Assembly: GCA_945892985.1 (NCBI GenBank)
Contig: CAMDDU010000001.1
Location: forward strand, 62,001 to 126,000
DNA: 64,000 nucleotides
Reading direction: 5' to 3'
From: CAITSH01 sp945892985
GTDB lineage: Bacteria; Pseudomonadota; Gammaproteobacteria; Burkholderiales; SG8-39
A program made the translations under genes and the position numbers. Positions 1 to 8,828 of the stretch are shown in pieces. The stretch's first letter is position 1, and every line of letters begins with the position of its first letter. The notes under the pieces are model-generated. The model was not told where the DNA came from and ran no database searches. It worked only from the letters and a program-made list of their open reading frames with translations.

Positions 1-511
1 TCTTTTGCAGGCGTGCCGCCAAGGATTCAAAATCGTCGTAGTCACGCGAAGTCTCGTCGGCGTCGATTTCCGCGAGCCACTCCGCATAGCGTTGCGGCGC
101 CGCCGCGGGCTTGCGAGCCGACATACCAAAACCCTCAAGATTGACCAGGCGCGCGACGCGGGCTGGACGCACACCGGCGTACAGGCAGGCGACATTCCCG
201 CCCATGCTGTGGCCGATTAGCGTGACCGGCGAACCCGGCTGGTAGTGCGCCAGTAACCGATCGAGGTCGGCAAGATAGTCAGGAAACCAGTAACTGTCAT
301 TACCCGACCACCCGGTAAGGCCGTAACCGCGCCAGTCCGGCGCGATCACCTGCCATTCGCCCGAAAGGGCATCAACAAGAAACTGGAAAGAAGCGGATAC
401 ATCCATCCAGCCATGCAGGCAAAAGAGGCGCGGCGCGTCTTCGCGGCCCCAGATGCGGCAGTGATAGTTGATACCGCGGATTTTCAATATTTCGGAGCGA
501 CAGACTTTCAT
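1..511 (-). CDS. Alpha/beta hydrolase, 3' end outside window
   Basis: The reading frame opens at an ATG (complement of 509-511) and runs off the left edge, so about 170 N-terminal residues are visible. They match an alpha/beta-hydrolase fold: an oxyanion-hole stretch LFCLHGWMD near residue 35, APDWRGYGLTGWS after it, and the nucleophile elbow GHSMGG around residue 98. The catalytic Asp and His lie outside the window. The family hydrolyses esters, lactones, epoxides or C-C bonds, and the substrate cannot be told from this part. It diverges from the gamma-carbonic-anhydrase gene at 643, so both promoters lie in 512-642. The fold is clear and the function open. Confidence 0.85.
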   Translation of the reverse strand, partial: MKVCRSEILKIRGINYHCRIWGREDAPRLFCLHGWMDVSASFQFLVDALSGEWQVIAPDWRGYGLTGWSGNDSYWFPDYLADLDRLLAHYQPGSPVTLIGHSMGGNVACLYAGVRPARVARLVNLEGFGMSARKPAAAPQRYAEWLAEIDADETSRDYDDFESLAARLQK

Positions 512-642
512 GCGGCGATTTTACCAAGCCCCGGCATTCTGTCGCACCACACTCGGCGCAGGCAGACAAAAAATTAGCGCCGAACTCGTGCTGCGTAAGG
601 ATATCGTGGTAAAACAAAACATCAAACTGGAGCAATAGGCTC

Positions 643-1179
643 ATGCCCGCCTTTTCAATCGGAGAACGACAGGTCAGCTTTCTCGGCAGCGAACGCTTTG
701 TCGCGCCCGACGCCACACTGATCGGCTCGGTCACCCTGGGAAACCGAGCTAATATCTGGTTCAAGGTTGTGGTTCGCGCAGACAATGAACACATTGACAT
801 CGGCGAGAACGTCAACGTCCAAGACGGCAGCGTACTGCACGCTGACCCTGGATTTCCGCTGAAACTGGCAAAGGACGTCAGTGTTGGCCACATGGCCCTT
901 TTACACGGTTGCACTGTCGGCGAGGGCAGCCTGGTCGGCATGGGCAGCATCATCATGAACGGCGCGGTCATAGGTAAAAATTCCATCGTTGGCGCCGGCG
1001 CACTAATCCCCGAAGGCAAGGCTTTTCGCGACGGTGTGCTTATCGTCGGCTCTCCGGGCAAGGTGATCCGCGACCTCACCCCCGATGAAATCGTGAAAAT
1101 ACGCGCCACCGCATCAAACTACGCCGAACGCGCGCGGCGCTACCAACGGGATCTGAAACCACAGGCGATTCCTGCCTGA
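643..1179 (+). CDS. Gamma-carbonic anhydrase family protein (YrdA-like)
   Basis: A 178-residue left-handed beta-helix protein of the gamma-carbonic anhydrase/YrdA group. Hexapeptide repeats with the usual I/V/L-G-x4 rhythm run from about residue 24 to 140. The metal-ligand histidines of the family can be placed at H66, H83 and H88 (VLHAD, VGHMALLH). Length is normal for YrdA-like proteins. Many members bind zinc or iron, but few have shown carbonic anhydrase activity, so the enzymatic role is unproven. It is a single gene, followed by two hairpins that separate it from the convergent dehydrogenase gene. Confidence 0.9.
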   Translation: MPAFSIGERQVSFLGSERFVAPDATLIGSVTLGNRANIWFKVVVRADNEHIDIGENVNVQDGSVLHADPGFPLKLAKDVSVGHMALLHGCTVGEGSLVGMGSIIMNGAVIGKNSIVGAGALIPEGKAFRDGVLIVGSPGKVIRDLTPDEIVKIRATASNYAERARRYQRDLKPQAIPA

Positions 1180-1206
1180 GCACCAAAATACCAGATGCGA
1201 GCGCCT

Positions 1207-1233
1207 GGAAAGCCCCGTCAATAGGGGCTTTCC
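1207..1233. terminator. Hairpin after the carbonic-anhydrase-like gene
   Basis: A perfect 10-bp stem GGAAAGCCCC / GGGGCTTTCC with a 7-nt loop, 27 bases after the stop codon. No T-run follows directly, so it probably works with the second hairpin at 1248-1275. Confidence 0.5.
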
Positions 1234-1247
1234 AGCCGGTTGGCAAT

Positions 1248-1275
1248 AAAAAGGCGACCAAGGTCGCCTTTTTTT
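1248..1275. terminator. Bidirectional intrinsic terminator
   Basis: An A5-GGCGACC stem pairs with GGTCGCC-T7 across a 2-nt loop. The stem is flanked by A's on one side and T's on the other, so it can terminate both the plus-strand gene ending at 1179 and the minus-strand dehydrogenase gene ending at 1310. Confidence 0.85.
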
Positions 1276-1309
1276 ATGCGCCGCATTGCGCATGGGGCTT
1301 CTGAACAGC

Positions 1310-2077
1310 TTACTTCGGTGCCATCCTGATCGCGCCATCCAGACGGATGGTTTCGCCGTTAAGCATTTCATTTTCGACGATGTGCTTTATCAAGCTGGCG
1401 TAATCGGCCGGTTTCCCCAGGCGTGGCGGGAACGGAACCGCCCTCGCCAGGGAGTCCTGCACGTCCTGCGGCATGCCCAGCATCATCGGTGTTTCGAAAA
1501 TACCGGGGGCGATGGTGACCACACGAATGCCATCGCGTGACAGGTCGCGTGCAATGGGCAGCGTCATGCCGACAATCCCGCCCTTGGATGCGGCGTAGGC
1601 CGCCTGCCCGATCTGGCCGTCATAGGCGGCGACTGATGCGGTGTTTACAATGACACCACGTTCATTAACCGCATTGGGCTGGCCCTTGCCCATCGCGGTT
1701 GCCGCCAGCCGGATCATGTTGAAACTGCCAATCAGATTGATGTTGATAACGCGCGCGAATGTCGCCAGGGCGTGAGGCCCGTTCTTGCCCACTGTTTTTT
1801 CGCCGATCGCAATGCCGGCGCAGTTCACCAGCCCCTGCAAAGCGCCGAACTCCTTCAGGGCGAGGTCCACCGCGGCCTGGCCATCGGCTTCGGCCGTGAC
1901 ATCGGTCTTGATGAACCGAACCTGTTTGCCCAACTCAGCCGCCAGCGCCTGCCCTTTGTCCGCCTGCACATCGGCAATGACCGCGTTGGCCCCATTGGCG
2001 ACCAACATGCGCACCGTGCCCTCTCCCAGGCCGGAGGCGCCGCCTGTGACAAGAAATGTAGTCCCCTTCAATTGCAT
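1310..2077 (-). CDS. SDR-family dehydrogenase (3-hydroxyacyl-CoA dehydrogenase type II-like)
   Basis: A 255-residue classical short-chain dehydrogenase. It has the NAD-binding TGGASGLG at residues 11-18, NCAG at 85-88, and a catalytic S148, Y161, K165 set (NTAS, YAASK). The N-terminal sequence and the layout around FETPMM resemble the HSD10/type II 3-hydroxyacyl-CoA dehydrogenase subgroup, which oxidises 3-hydroxyacyl-CoA with NAD+ in fatty-acid and side-chain beta-oxidation. A GTGAGG Shine-Dalgarno-like stretch precedes the ATG. It stands apart from the sulfatase upstream by 333 bases and may have its own promoter. The exact substrate is inferred. Confidence 0.9.
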   Translation of the reverse strand: MQLKGTTFLVTGGASGLGEGTVRMLVANGANAVIADVQADKGQALAAELGKQVRFIKTDVTAEADGQAAVDLALKEFGALQGLVNCAGIAIGEKTVGKNGPHALATFARVININLIGSFNMIRLAATAMGKGQPNAVNERGVIVNTASVAAYDGQIGQAAYAASKGGIVGMTLPIARDLSRDGIRVVTIAPGIFETPMMLGMPQDVQDSLARAVPFPPRLGKPADYASLIKHIVENEMLNGETIRLDGAIRMAPK

Positions 2078-2410
2078 GACAACCTCACTTTTGAAATGAA
2101 ATAGGTGAAATAGGATACGAAATGAATCTCGACCATGGCCGCGCCAAGGCTGTCACGCATCGCGCCAGCCCGCTTGCGCGCCAGCACCTCAATTGGCGGC
2201 ACCCGCGAGAAACGGTACGACGAGCGAAACCGGCTTGAGTGGAAAAGCCTGTGGATGGCATACCGACCGAAAAAATTATCAAATCCGCAAGCAATGCGCA
2301 ACGCATGATGCCCCCCTGTCAGGCAAGTTATATCCCTATCTGCCAGCTTCCTTAAAGGATGCGTCACCGCGTGATTTGCACCAGACTTGCAACAATGCAC
2401 CAACACACCC
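2078..2410. other. Intergenic region with no gene supported
   Basis: This 333-base stretch lies between two minus-strand genes. Short open frames cross it, but none has a recognisable protein or a good ribosome-binding site. It probably carries the promoter of the dehydrogenase gene. Apart from the 9-base tandem repeat at 2097-2114 I see no structured element. Confidence 0.5.
2097..2114. repeat. Exact 9-base tandem repeat in the dehydrogenase leader
   Basis: TGAAATAGG occurs twice head to tail. On the gene's strand this is CCTATTTCA twice, 20 to 37 bases before the ATG at 2077. It could be a binding site or a simple duplication. Confidence 0.6.
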
Positions 2411-3991
2411 TTACGCAATTTGCGTCGGATAGGGACTGGTGTCGGCGTGGGCGATCATCGCCCTGGCCAGGCGCTCGGTCATCTCTGCGCGAAGACCGCG
2501 CGACCCGGGTTCGTCCCAAAGGTTGTGCAATTCGTCCGGGTCGGCGGCGCGGTCGTACAACTCCCCCCATCGGACGCCGTCATAAACCGAAATACGGCAA
2601 TGCCCGTGCAGCAGGCTGCGCAGGCGCACGCGATCGGGAAAGCCCATGTAGTAGCGCTGCCCCTCCTCCTCGATCAGCAGGTCCTCGCGCACGCCGTCGA
2701 CTTGTCCGTTCGCGGTGGCGAGCAAGGAGCGTCCCTGCATGCCATTCCAGGCCTCGACGCCGGCGCGCTCCAGAATCGTCGGTGCGATGTCTGTGGTCTG
2801 TCCGAAGCTTGACGAACGGCCCGCCCGATTCGCGGCCGGGTCCGACCAGATGAATGGCACGCGCGTCAGTCCGCGGTAGTGCACCGGCCCTTTGAGCAAC
2901 AACTGGTGGTCGCCAAGAAAATCAGCGTGATCGGCGGTAAAGGCGACGACAGTATTCTTGTCCAGACCCAGACGGCGCAACTCGGCAAGCACGCGGCCTA
3001 TGGCATCGTCGATCATGCTGATCGAACCATAGTTGAGGGCAATGGCCTCACGCGCCTCCCGCTCGGTGCAGGAAAACAGCGCCTGTGTGTTTTTCACCGC
3101 TGTCTTGTCTTCGCGGCGCGCATACAGCCATTGCAGGTGCGGCGGGAGTTTTTTATGCGCGGCGTGAAAAGACGCCGGGGCCGGAACATCCTCCGGACGG
3201 TACATATCCCAGTACTTTCCCGGCGGTGTATAGGGGTGATGGGGATCCGGGAAGGAGCAATGCATAAAAAACGGCCTTCCCCCAGCCTTCATGTCCCCGA
3301 GTCGGGAGATGGCGCGGTCGGCAATCCAGGATGTTGGATAAAGCTCCTCGGGAACACGCGTGCGCCAGGCCTGCTGAAATTTGCTCAGCTCGAATTCCGG
3401 CGTGGGTATCGCATTGGCCGGGCCGATCAGCTTGTCCGCGTCCTTGGTCTGGGCGCGAATCCAGCGCCGCCAGTGACCGTATTCGTCATCCGCATGATGA
3501 ATGCACAAATCCACCGTCTCAAAACCGTAAAACGGCGTCTCGATATCCCAATCCGGATTATCCTCCCAGCGTTTCCATATCTCTTGTCCGTGCCGTCCGG
3601 CGCTTTCCCGGCGCGCTTCGCGTCCAAGCCGCGGATCGCCGGCTTTGGGAAACCCCGCCGGCTTGATTTCGATGTTTTGCAGATGCGATTTGCCGACATG
3701 CGCCGTGGCATATCCGGCGTCGAGCAAGGTTTGCGGCAGGGTTCTCTCATCCAACGAAAGCTCGATGCCGTTATGGCGCACACCGTGACGAGAGGGCATG
3801 CGTCCGGTCATCAGCGATGCACGGTTGGGCATGCAGATTGGTGTTGCGACATGAAATTCGTCGGCGACCCAGCCCGCGGCGGCCAGCGCGTCCAGATGCG
3901 GGGTGCGCACGATAGGGTTGCCGTAGCAGCCGAGATGGTCGGCGCGGTGCTGGTCGGTGATGAATAAAATGAAATTCGGTTTCTGCTTCAT
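2411..3991 (-). CDS. Type I sulfatase / phosphonate monoester hydrolase-like
   Basis: A 526-residue alkaline-phosphatase-superfamily hydrolase. The N-terminus FILFITDQHRADHLGCYGN carries the metal-binding Asp. CMPNR at 53-57 fits the C-x-P-x-R signature in which the Cys becomes formylglycine. The length and the DQ in place of DD resemble the arylsulfatase/phosphonate monoester hydrolase group. There is no signal peptide, so it is probably cytoplasmic. AGGA seven bases before the ATG supports the start. It follows a Bug-type binding protein gene after 36 bases, so the pair probably forms an operon for uptake and cleavage of a sulfate or phosphonate ester. The substrate is unknown. Confidence 0.9.
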   Translation of the reverse strand: MKQKPNFILFITDQHRADHLGCYGNPIVRTPHLDALAAAGWVADEFHVATPICMPNRASLMTGRMPSRHGVRHNGIELSLDERTLPQTLLDAGYATAHVGKSHLQNIEIKPAGFPKAGDPRLGREARRESAGRHGQEIWKRWEDNPDWDIETPFYGFETVDLCIHHADDEYGHWRRWIRAQTKDADKLIGPANAIPTPEFELSKFQQAWRTRVPEELYPTSWIADRAISRLGDMKAGGRPFFMHCSFPDPHHPYTPPGKYWDMYRPEDVPAPASFHAAHKKLPPHLQWLYARREDKTAVKNTQALFSCTEREAREAIALNYGSISMIDDAIGRVLAELRRLGLDKNTVVAFTADHADFLGDHQLLLKGPVHYRGLTRVPFIWSDPAANRAGRSSSFGQTTDIAPTILERAGVEAWNGMQGRSLLATANGQVDGVREDLLIEEEGQRYYMGFPDRVRLRSLLHGHCRISVYDGVRWGELYDRAADPDELHNLWDEPGSRGLRAEMTERLARAMIAHADTSPYPTQIA

Positions 3992-4027
3992 GGTGCGTCC
4001 TGCTTTCTTGAATAAAAGTCCCGCCGG

Positions 4028-5026
4028 CTACTCAGCCTTGATATTGCCCGCCTTGACCACTGCGGCCCATTTGGCGAGGTCTGCGTCGATGCGGTGCGAG
4101 AGGTCGGCACCTTCCAGCCACAGCATGTCCAGACCCAGCACGCCAAGACGCTCGCGCGTGTCCTTGTCGTCCCAGATGCGGCGCACATCGTTGCGCAGCT
4201 GTGCGGTGATCGCAGCCGGCGTACCCGGCGGTGCATATAGCATGTAGGTATTGGTCGACACCAGCCCCGGGTAAGTCGCCGCGAGCGTCGGCAGTTCGGG
4301 AACCAGCGGTGAGACAGCGGTACTGGTGACGCCCACGGCGCGCAGCTTGCCGCTTTTGACATGCGGCAGGCCCTGCGGAATCGGTCCGCAAAACATCGAC
4401 ACCTCGCCGGCCAGCGCCGCGGTCATCGCCGGCGCGGCGCCCTTGTAGGGCACGTGCACGATATCAATGCCGGCGCTGGAGCGCAGCATTTCGGCGCACA
4501 AATGGCCCGGCGAGGCCGGACCGGCGGACGAGAAGGTCAGCACGCCGGGTTTTTTCTTCGCAATGGCAACCAGCTCGGCCAGCGTCGTCGCGCCCACCGA
4601 TGGGTGCACCACCAGCATGCTTGCGCTTTCGGCCAGCAGCACGATGGGTGTGAATCCCTTGCGCGGGTCGTACGGCGTCTTGATCAGCGCCGGCGCCATC
4701 ACGATGGGCAGGTCCACGGTGAATAGCAGCGTATAGCCATCGGGCGCCGCCTTGGCGACGGCATCGGCGCCTATCGTTCCGGTGGCACCGACGCGGTTTT
4801 CCACCACCACCGCCTGCCCCCAGCGCTCGCCGAGCTTTTGCGCATAAACACGCGCCAGAATATCGGCCGGACCGGTGGCCGGGGTGGCGACAATGAACCG
4901 GACCGGCTTGGTCGGGTAGCGCTCCTGGGCGGGCGCCTGGCTTACCAGCACCGCCGCGGTGACGACGCCGGCAAGCAGTTTGAGCAAGCGGCCAGGGCGC
5001 GATCCGCAGATATGCAGTCTTTTCAA
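4028..5026 (-). CDS. Bug-family tripartite tricarboxylate transporter binding protein (TctC-like)
   Basis: A periplasmic solute-binding protein of the Bug/TctC family, about 332 residues. Family marks are YPTKPVRFIVATPATGPADILAR, VVENRVGATGTIGADAVAKAAPDGYTLL and the PYKGAAPAMTAALAGEV segment. The preferred start is a TTG at 5026 with GGGAGGG eight bases upstream. It yields a compact signal peptide ending near SQAPAQ. An upstream ATG at 5098 would add 24 uncharged and polar residues before the signal, which is less likely. No TctA/TctB membrane genes are nearby, so like most Bug proteins it is an orphan. It probably feeds the downstream sulfatase. Confidence 0.88.
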   Translation of the reverse strand: MKRLHICGSRPGRLLKLLAGVVTAAVLVSQAPAQERYPTKPVRFIVATPATGPADILARVYAQKLGERWGQAVVVENRVGATGTIGADAVAKAAPDGYTLLFTVDLPIVMAPALIKTPYDPRKGFTPIVLLAESASMLVVHPSVGATTLAELVAIAKKKPGVLTFSSAGPASPGHLCAEMLRSSAGIDIVHVPYKGAAPAMTAALAGEVSMFCGPIPQGLPHVKSGKLRAVGVTSTAVSPLVPELPTLAATYPGLVSTNTYMLYAPPGTPAAITAQLRNDVRRIWDDKDTRERLGVLGLDMLWLEGADLSHRIDADLAKWAAVVKAGNIKAE

Positions 5027-5153
5027 GGCAATGTCCCTCCCTGGGTTCTGTCCAGTCTGTTCACAGAGTGCGATTCGCACCATGTCGCAAAACCCCACAA
5101 ATTCCTGACAGGTTTATTTACAACAGCAGGCCCTGAATTATAAGCTAGCGCAC

Positions 5154-8100
5154 ATGATCACACCCTTCCCGACATTCCCCTGGAAAAAACTCGCCTTCTG
5201 GGCCGGTGGCCTTGTTGCGCTCGTTGGCATCACTGGCTTTTTTATCCTGCCGCCGCTGGTTAAATCGATCGCGCTAAAGCAATTGGGCGCCAAACTGCAC
5301 CGCGAAGTGACAATCGAAAAAATCGCCATCAACCCCTACGCGCTTACCCTTACTGTCAACGGGGTTGCCATAAAAGAACGTGAAGGCGGCGGCAGCTTTG
5401 TCGCGTTCGACGAATTATTCGTCGACGTCGGACTTGCCTCCGTGATAAGACTGGCGCCGGTGCTCAAGGAGTTGCGCCTCACCGGCCCGCGCATCAGACT
5501 CGCCCATGTGGAGCCTGGCCGCTTCAATTTCTCGGACATCCTCGACGAAATACTGGCAAAACCCAGCGACGGGCCGACGCCGCGCTTTGCGCTGCACAAC
5601 ATCCAGATCAGCCGGGGACGCATCGACATCGACGACAAACCCGCAAGCGCGAAACACGAGATCGCCGACATCAACCTGGGAATACCATTCATATCCAGCA
5701 TCCCCAGCCAGACCGATATTTTTATCGAGCCGAAATTTAGCGCAAAAGTGAATGGCGCCCCGTTAGAAGTGGCCGGTAAGAGCAAGCTGTTTCGTGAATC
5801 ACTCGATACTGAAATCGCCATTGAAATAGACAAATTTGAATTGCCGCGACTAAACGACTACCTACCCCGCGACCTCAGGATAAAAATCCCCACGGGGCAG
5901 TTCGACACCAGGCTAGCCCTGAAATTTCAGCGCCAGCCCGACAAATCCGCGACGCTCAATATCTCCGGTGAAGCCAGCGTGTCCGGCCTTACGATCACCG
6001 AAACGAGCGGCAAACCCCTGCTCAAACTGCCGCGACTCAAGCTCACCCTGACCGACCTCGCGCCGCTGGCACGGCATGCGCGGATATCCAAACTTGAACT
6101 CGAGGGTGCGGAACTCTTCGTCCGCCGCGACGAAGCTGCGCAACTAAACTGGCTGGCGGTGCTGCCAAAAGCGAAAACCACGACTCCGTCAACCGGGCCG
6201 GCTACGCCATTTCTGCTGGAACTGGACGAATTATCGTTGACCAGGGCAAAGCACAGCTTTGAAAACGATGCATCCAGCACACCCTGGCGCGCCACCATCG
6301 AGGCGATAGATCTTTCAGTTAAAAACTATTCGAGCGCCAACACGGTTCCGCTAAAAGCCGATGTCTCGCTTGGCGGACTGCGGCTCACCAAGAACGGCGG
6401 CAAGGACGAGGTGCTCCGCTTGCCCCTGCTGCAAATCAAGGGCGCCACCGTCGACATCGCCGGGCTCGCGCTGACCATGGGTGAACTCTCAAGCAACGGC
6501 GGGCGCCTTGCCATAATGCGCGACGAAAGCGGCCTGATAGACCTGCAATCCATGTTGGCACCAAAGGCGGTGCCGCTGCGTTCCACTGCGCTCACGATAG
6601 CTACCACCACGGCCGACGCCAGGGTCAAGACCACCCCGTCCGAATGGGTCGTCACTGCGCAGAAAATCGAGTTAACGGACTACAGCCTGATGCTCAACGA
6701 CAAAGCCGAAGGTCGCAACGTCAAACTTTCAGCCGACGGCATGCTGCTCTCCGTACAAGATTTTTCCACACGCAGGGATGCAAAGGGAAAGTTCGACCTC
6801 AAGACATCCCTCAACAAGAAGGGGGCGGTCAACGTATCAGGAACAATGAGCTTGCTGCCGCTTGCGGGCGAAATGAATGTCGACATCAAAGGGACAAGCG
6901 TTCTGCCCTTCCAGCCCTACTTCGCCGACAAACTCAACATTGAGCTCACCAGCGGCGATATCGCCCTCAAGGGCACGACAAAATGGAAGTTGGCAGCACC
7001 AGGAGAAGCCGCAACGGGACAGTCACCGGTGACCGGTGATTTTTCCGCTGTGCTGGATGTGACGGAGTTTGCCTCCATTGAGCGCCGCAGCGCGGAGGAT
7101 CTGCTCAAATGGAAATCGTTGCGGGTAGGCGCCTTGCGCGGCAACCTCTCCCCGCTTAGCCTGCAAATCGACGAAATCGCGCTGACCGATTTTTACTCGC
7201 GCCTCATCGTCCTGCCTGAAGGCAGGCTCAACGTGCAGGACATCGTGCGCCGTCCCGAATCCGCAACAGCGGCTGCCACCCCAACAGGAGCGCCGCCCCC
7301 CGCCCCATCCCCGACCGACAAGGAGGCCCTCGTGTCGCCGGCTCGCACCGCGACGGCACCGGCCAATCCGTTGACACAAATCGGGCGCATTACGCTGCAA
7401 GGGGGCAACGTCAGCTTCACCGACCGTTTCATCAAGCCCAGTCACACCGCCAATTTGACGCAGTTGGGTGGAACGATAACCCGCATCACCACCGAAACAC
7501 CGGCAGAGCTCGATATCCGGGGCACCTTGGACAATTCGGCGCCGCTGTTGATCGCCGGCAAACTCAATCCGCTATCGAAAAACTTGTTCCTCGACATCAA
7601 AGCCAGCGTCAAGGGCTTCGACCTGTCGCCGATGTCGCCTTATTCTGGACGCTACATCGGCTACGGCATAGAAAAAGGCAAATTGTCGCTGGAGGTCGAT
7701 TACAAGCTTGAAAACCGAACACTTAGTGCGCAGAACCATCTTTTCCTAGACCAAATCACGCTGGGGGACAAAGTTGACAGTCCCGATGCCACCAAACTCC
7801 CGGTGTCGTTCGCCCTATCGTTGCTGAAGGATCGCAAGGGCAACATCGACCTCAACCTGCCTATTTCGGGCTCACTCGATGATCCGCAGTTCAGCATCGC
7901 CGGTCTGGTCTTTCAAGTCATAGGCAATCTCATCGTCAAAGCGGTAACAGCCCCGTTTGCACTGCTCGGATCGCTGTTCGGCGGCGGCGAGGAATTGTCC
8001 TGGCTTGAGTTCCCCTACGGTTATGCCTCGATAGACCTGACCTCGGCCGCAAAGCTCGACACCCTGGTCAAAGCGCTTACCGAGCGGCCGGCGCTCAAGC

Positions 8101-8552
8101 TCGAAATCGCCGGCCGCGTCGACCCCGAGCAGGACAGGGAAGGACTGCGCAAGGCCGGTTTGGAAAAGAGCATAAAGACGCAAAAATTCCGTGACCTCGC
8201 CCGTCAGGGCAAGCCGGCTGTATCGCTAAACGAGGTGCGGGTTGAACCTTCCGAATACCTGAAATACCTTGAGGCCGCCTACGCCGCAGAAAAATTTGCA
8301 AAGCCACGCAATGTCGTCGGTCTGAGCAAATCGCTGCCCAGGGAAGAAATGGAAAAATTGATGCTGACTAACACCAGCGTTAGTGATGAAGACTTGCGCC
8401 AACTCGCCGAACAGCGCGCGCTGAGCGTGCAACAAGCCCTGCTAAAGGCCGGCATCCCCGCCGAGCGCATTTTCCTGCTCGCCTCGCGTATCGAAACGCC
8501 CCCGGCGAAGGAAAAAGCCAAGGCAAGCCGCAGCGATCTAAGCCTGAAATAG
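5154..8552 (+). CDS. DUF748 (AsmA-like) envelope protein
   Basis: A 1132-residue protein with one N-terminal membrane segment (FWAGGLVALVGITGFFILPPLV, about 14-35) followed by long beta-rich DUF748 repeats. A proline-rich linker lies near residues 700-725. The C-terminal part, from about 965, resembles an OmpA-like fold (IDLTSAAKLDTLVKAL, then IAGRVDPEQD). Relatives belong to the AsmA/YhdP/TamB superfamily of long periplasmic proteins, several of which help carry phospholipid between membranes. A similar role here is inference. The gene starts at an ATG 55 bases from the uptake gene on the other strand, so they share a divergent promoter region. Confidence 0.85.
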   Translation: MITPFPTFPWKKLAFWAGGLVALVGITGFFILPPLVKSIALKQLGAKLHREVTIEKIAINPYALTLTVNGVAIKEREGGGSFVAFDELFVDVGLASVIRLAPVLKELRLTGPRIRLAHVEPGRFNFSDILDEILAKPSDGPTPRFALHNIQISRGRIDIDDKPASAKHEIADINLGIPFISSIPSQTDIFIEPKFSAKVNGAPLEVAGKSKLFRESLDTEIAIEIDKFELPRLNDYLPRDLRIKIPTGQFDTRLALKFQRQPDKSATLNISGEASVSGLTITETSGKPLLKLPRLKLTLTDLAPLARHARISKLELEGAELFVRRDEAAQLNWLAVLPKAKTTTPSTGPATPFLLELDELSLTRAKHSFENDASSTPWRATIEAIDLSVKNYSSANTVPLKADVSLGGLRLTKNGGKDEVLRLPLLQIKGATVDIAGLALTMGELSSNGGRLAIMRDESGLIDLQSMLAPKAVPLRSTALTIATTTADARVKTTPSEWVVTAQKIELTDYSLMLNDKAEGRNVKLSADGMLLSVQDFSTRRDAKGKFDLKTSLNKKGAVNVSGTMSLLPLAGEMNVDIKGTSVLPFQPYFADKLNIELTSGDIALKGTTKWKLAAPGEAATGQSPVTGDFSAVLDVTEFASIERRSAEDLLKWKSLRVGALRGNLSPLSLQIDEIALTDFYSRLIVLPEGRLNVQDIVRRPESATAAATPTGAPPPAPSPTDKEALVSPARTATAPANPLTQIGRITLQGGNVSFTDRFIKPSHTANLTQLGGTITRITTETPAELDIRGTLDNSAPLLIAGKLNPLSKNLFLDIKASVKGFDLSPMSPYSGRYIGYGIEKGKLSLEVDYKLENRTLSAQNHLFLDQITLGDKVDSPDATKLPVSFALSLLKDRKGNIDLNLPISGSLDDPQFSIAGLVFQVIGNLIVKAVTAPFALLGSLFGGGEELSWLEFPYGYASIDLTSAAKLDTLVKALTERPALKLEIAGRVDPEQDREGLRKAGLEKSIKTQKFRDLARQGKPAVSLNEVRVEPSEYLKYLEAAYAAEKFAKPRNVVGLSKSLPREEMEKLMLTNTSVSDEDLRQLAEQRALSVQQALLKAGIPAERIFLLASRIETPPAKEKAKASRSDLSLK

Positions 8553-8828
8553 CGACGGTATAGCCCAGAGACGACCGATTGGCGCGGATTACCGGCCACT
8601 CTGCTGTGCGCTGGTGTGTGTTGGTGTACGAAACCACGCCCCCCCCAAGGCGGGCTGAGCTGCGCGGGAATTGACGCCGGAACAGCAACCCAGGGAACGG
8701 CGCCCCTTGCGCTGTCGCTCTGTCATCTATGCGGCAAGTTCCTCAGCGACCGGCACGTCGCGCGGTATCATCGCGGCAGGAGTAATCAAGCTCATCCCAA
8801 GCAATGCCTGGAAAAGGGAAGTCAGAAA

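Noticed and set aside
2068..2418. 116-residue minus-strand frame between the dehydrogenase and the sulfatase
   Set aside because: No ribosome-binding site, overlaps both neighbours' ends and has no recognisable fold.
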